Shown: piece after piece, positions 21,106 to 22,471 of the stretch | Layout: every line of letters begins with the position of its first letter | Numbering within the stretch: position 1 is the first letter of the stretch | Origin: Wenzhouxiangella sp. | GTDB lineage: Bacteria; Pseudomonadota; Gammaproteobacteria; Xanthomonadales; Wenzhouxiangellaceae | Length of the DNA stretch: 22,471 bases | Direction of reading: 5' to 3' | Assembly: GCA_007123575.1 (NCBI GenBank) | Contig: SKKV01000062.1 | Span: 1 to 22,471 of the forward strand | Program-made: the position numbers and the translations under genes | Notes under the pieces: model-generated | The model's database searches: none | What the model saw: the letters and a program-made list of their open reading frames with translations, nothing else | What the model was told of the DNA's origin: nothing

Positions 21106-22471
21106 CTACAGGTCACCGCCGCCGCCCACCCACTGGTGAACCTCATCGACGATGTCGGGGCTGACCCAGCCCTGCTGCGGCCCGATCAGCATGGTCAGGT
21201 GCAACAGGTTGTCAAATTCGACGTGGAAGTTCCGCATTACCTGGTCGGGGTCGGGAACCAGCTTGTTGTCGGTGATCAGACCGCAAAACACCTGTCCCTG
21301 GTAGCTGATGATGCTGATGCCCATCCCCACCGAACCGGTCTGGGGCACCCAGAACATCATCTCGCGGATCGGCGAGCCGGCCAGGTACAGCGTTTCCTGC
21401 GGGCCTGGCACGTTGGTCAGCACCGTGCTGGCCTTGCGGCTAAACAGCTCCAGGGCCGGCTTCTGCAAGGCCGATGGCCCCATCCCCAGCGCAGCCAGCA
21501 GGCCGAGCGACATGACCGCCTGCTTGGACTGCTTGAGCTGATGCATGAATTCGGCCACCTGGTACAAGCGCGCCAATGGGTTGGCCTCGGCAATCGGCAA
21601 ATCCAGGAACACCAGGCCAAAGTGATTGCCGAGATCGCGGGCATGTTCCAGGGGCCTTAGATTGATCGGCACCGTCGCACGCATGGTCAACTCCGATGGA
21701 TCATCGCCGGACTCGACCAGGTAGCGATGCAGCGCGCCGGTCATGACCGCAATCAGCACGTCGTTAACCGTGCAGCCCAAGGCCTTACCCACGGCCTTGA
21801 CTTCCTCCAGCGGAATCGGCGCGGCCAGGGCAACCTTCTTGCGCACGCCTATATCGCCCTTGAATCGGGACGGTGGGTCATCTTCCAGCAGCAGCGCAGT
21901 CGCCAGCTCGGCCAGGATCTCGCCGGCACCCGAAGCATAGTCCTGGGCCAGGTGCGGTTCCTTGACCAGGTGCAGCGCCTCTTCAAGCACCTTGTAGCTA
22001 ATGTGCTGAACCGCATCCAGACCCTCTTTGGCTGGCGCCATCAGGCGCCGAAAAATATTCGACTCGGCTGCCCGCCGCTCCTTCCAGCGTTCTTGCGAGA
22101 CCAGCCGCTCGGAGGCCTCGGCGCTGCGCTCGGTCAGCGACAGCATGACCTGGACCAGGGCGATGCCATCGGCATAGCAGTGGTGAATGCGGGATACCAC
22201 CGCCGGTCCCTCCTTGTAGTTCTCAACCAAATGAAACTGCCAAAGCGGTTTGGTCTTGTCCAGCGGCGTGGAGGCCAATTCCGACACGAACTCCTCCAGC
22301 TCGGCTTTGCCCGCATCACCGGGCAAGGCGATGCGGCGCACGTGAGAGCTGATTTCGAAGTTCTCATCTTCTTCCCACCAGCAGCCGCGAACGTGATCGA
22401 CGGCCTTTTGACGAAAGCGTGGAAAGGCCAGAAACCGGTTGCTGATAATCTCTTTGAAGTGCTGAAAGTCG
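21106..22471 (-). CDS. Wax ester synthase/diacylglycerol acyltransferase (WS/DGAT), 5' end outside window
   Basis: Esterifies fatty alcohols or diacylglycerol with acyl-CoA to make wax esters or triacylglycerol. The frame stays open to the right edge, so 454 residues are present and the N terminus (perhaps 20-40 residues) is missing. The visible part begins in the typical FLAFPRFRQ region. The catalytic motif HHCYADG fits HHxxxDG. PLDKTKPLWQFHLVE, CTVNDVLIAVMTGALHRYL, ATVPINLRP and VLTNVPGPQETLYLAGSPI are family blocks. A GTG-starting shorter form at 22341 is not needed because upstream codons encode family-like sequence. With the reductase it supplies both halves of wax ester synthesis. The C-terminal tail VGGGGDL is glycine-rich. 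Confidence 0.93.
   Translation of the reverse strand, partial: DFQHFKEIISNRFLAFPRFRQKAVDHVRGCWWEEDENFEISSHVRRIALPGDAGKAELEEFVSELASTPLDKTKPLWQFHLVENYKEGPAVVSRIHHCYADGIALVQVMLSLTERSAEASERLVSQERWKERRAAESNIFRRLMAPAKEGLDAVQHISYKVLEEALHLVKEPHLAQDYASGAGEILAELATALLLEDDPPSRFKGDIGVRKKVALAAPIPLEEVKAVGKALGCTVNDVLIAVMTGALHRYLVESGDDPSELTMRATVPINLRPLEHARDLGNHFGLVFLDLPIAEANPLARLYQVAEFMHQLKQSKQAVMSLGLLAALGMGPSALQKPALELFSRKASTVLTNVPGPQETLYLAGSPIREMMFWVPQTGSVGMGISIISYQGQVFCGLITDNKLVPDPDQVMRNFHVEFDNLLHLTMLIGPQQGWVSPDIVDEVHQWVGGGGDL

Overview
The window is GC-rich (roughly 60% by eye), densely coded, and has many 1-, 4- and 8-base gene overlaps. Gene content points to a free-living, probably aquatic gammaproteobacterium. 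The short MetX-type homoserine O-succinyltransferase next to metB and hom recalls Xanthomonadales/Lysobacterales and Wenzhouxiangella-like bacteria, and the fatty acyl-CoA reductase closely resembles the Marinobacter enzyme. The taxonomic call is inference from recalled families, not a search. No tRNA, rRNA, insertion sequence, prophage or CRISPR array was seen.

Region 1 (1-6180) is the pilin end of a mannose-sensitive haemagglutinin (MSHA) type IV pilus locus. The major pilin mshA is on the minus strand. Divergent from it is a tightly packed plus-strand run mshD-mshC-mshO-mshP-mshQ, ending in a 1104-residue surface protein with LamG-like and DUF6701-like regions. The order D-C and the flipped mshA differ from the classical B-A-C-D-O-P-Q layout.

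Region 2 (6267-11888) holds a minus-strand methionine operon, metX-metB-hom, preceded by a well-formed SAM-I (S-box) riboswitch at 10526-10666. It is bracketed by two plus-strand signalling proteins, a receiver plus degenerate GGDEF protein and an FHA plus degenerate EAL protein. Both look like catalytically dead relatives of cyclic-di-GMP enzymes.

Region 3 (12017-16343) has cysB with a long-range inverted repeat in its leader, overlapping a HAD phosphatase gene. On the minus strand a Bcp/PrxQ peroxiredoxin is coupled by overlap to an uncharacterised FFLEELY-motif gene. A patatin-like lipase diverges from the peroxiredoxin.

Region 4 (16406-22471) reads as a neutral-lipid (wax ester) module. 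It contains a two-domain fatty acyl-CoA reductase, a divergent acyl-CoA-binding protein, a TetR regulator, a phasin-like granule protein with a strong terminator, a TPR protein, and a wax ester synthase/diacylglycerol acyltransferase whose start lies beyond the right edge. Together these could bind acyl-CoA, reduce it to fatty alcohol, esterify the alcohol with more acyl-CoA and coat the resulting inclusion.
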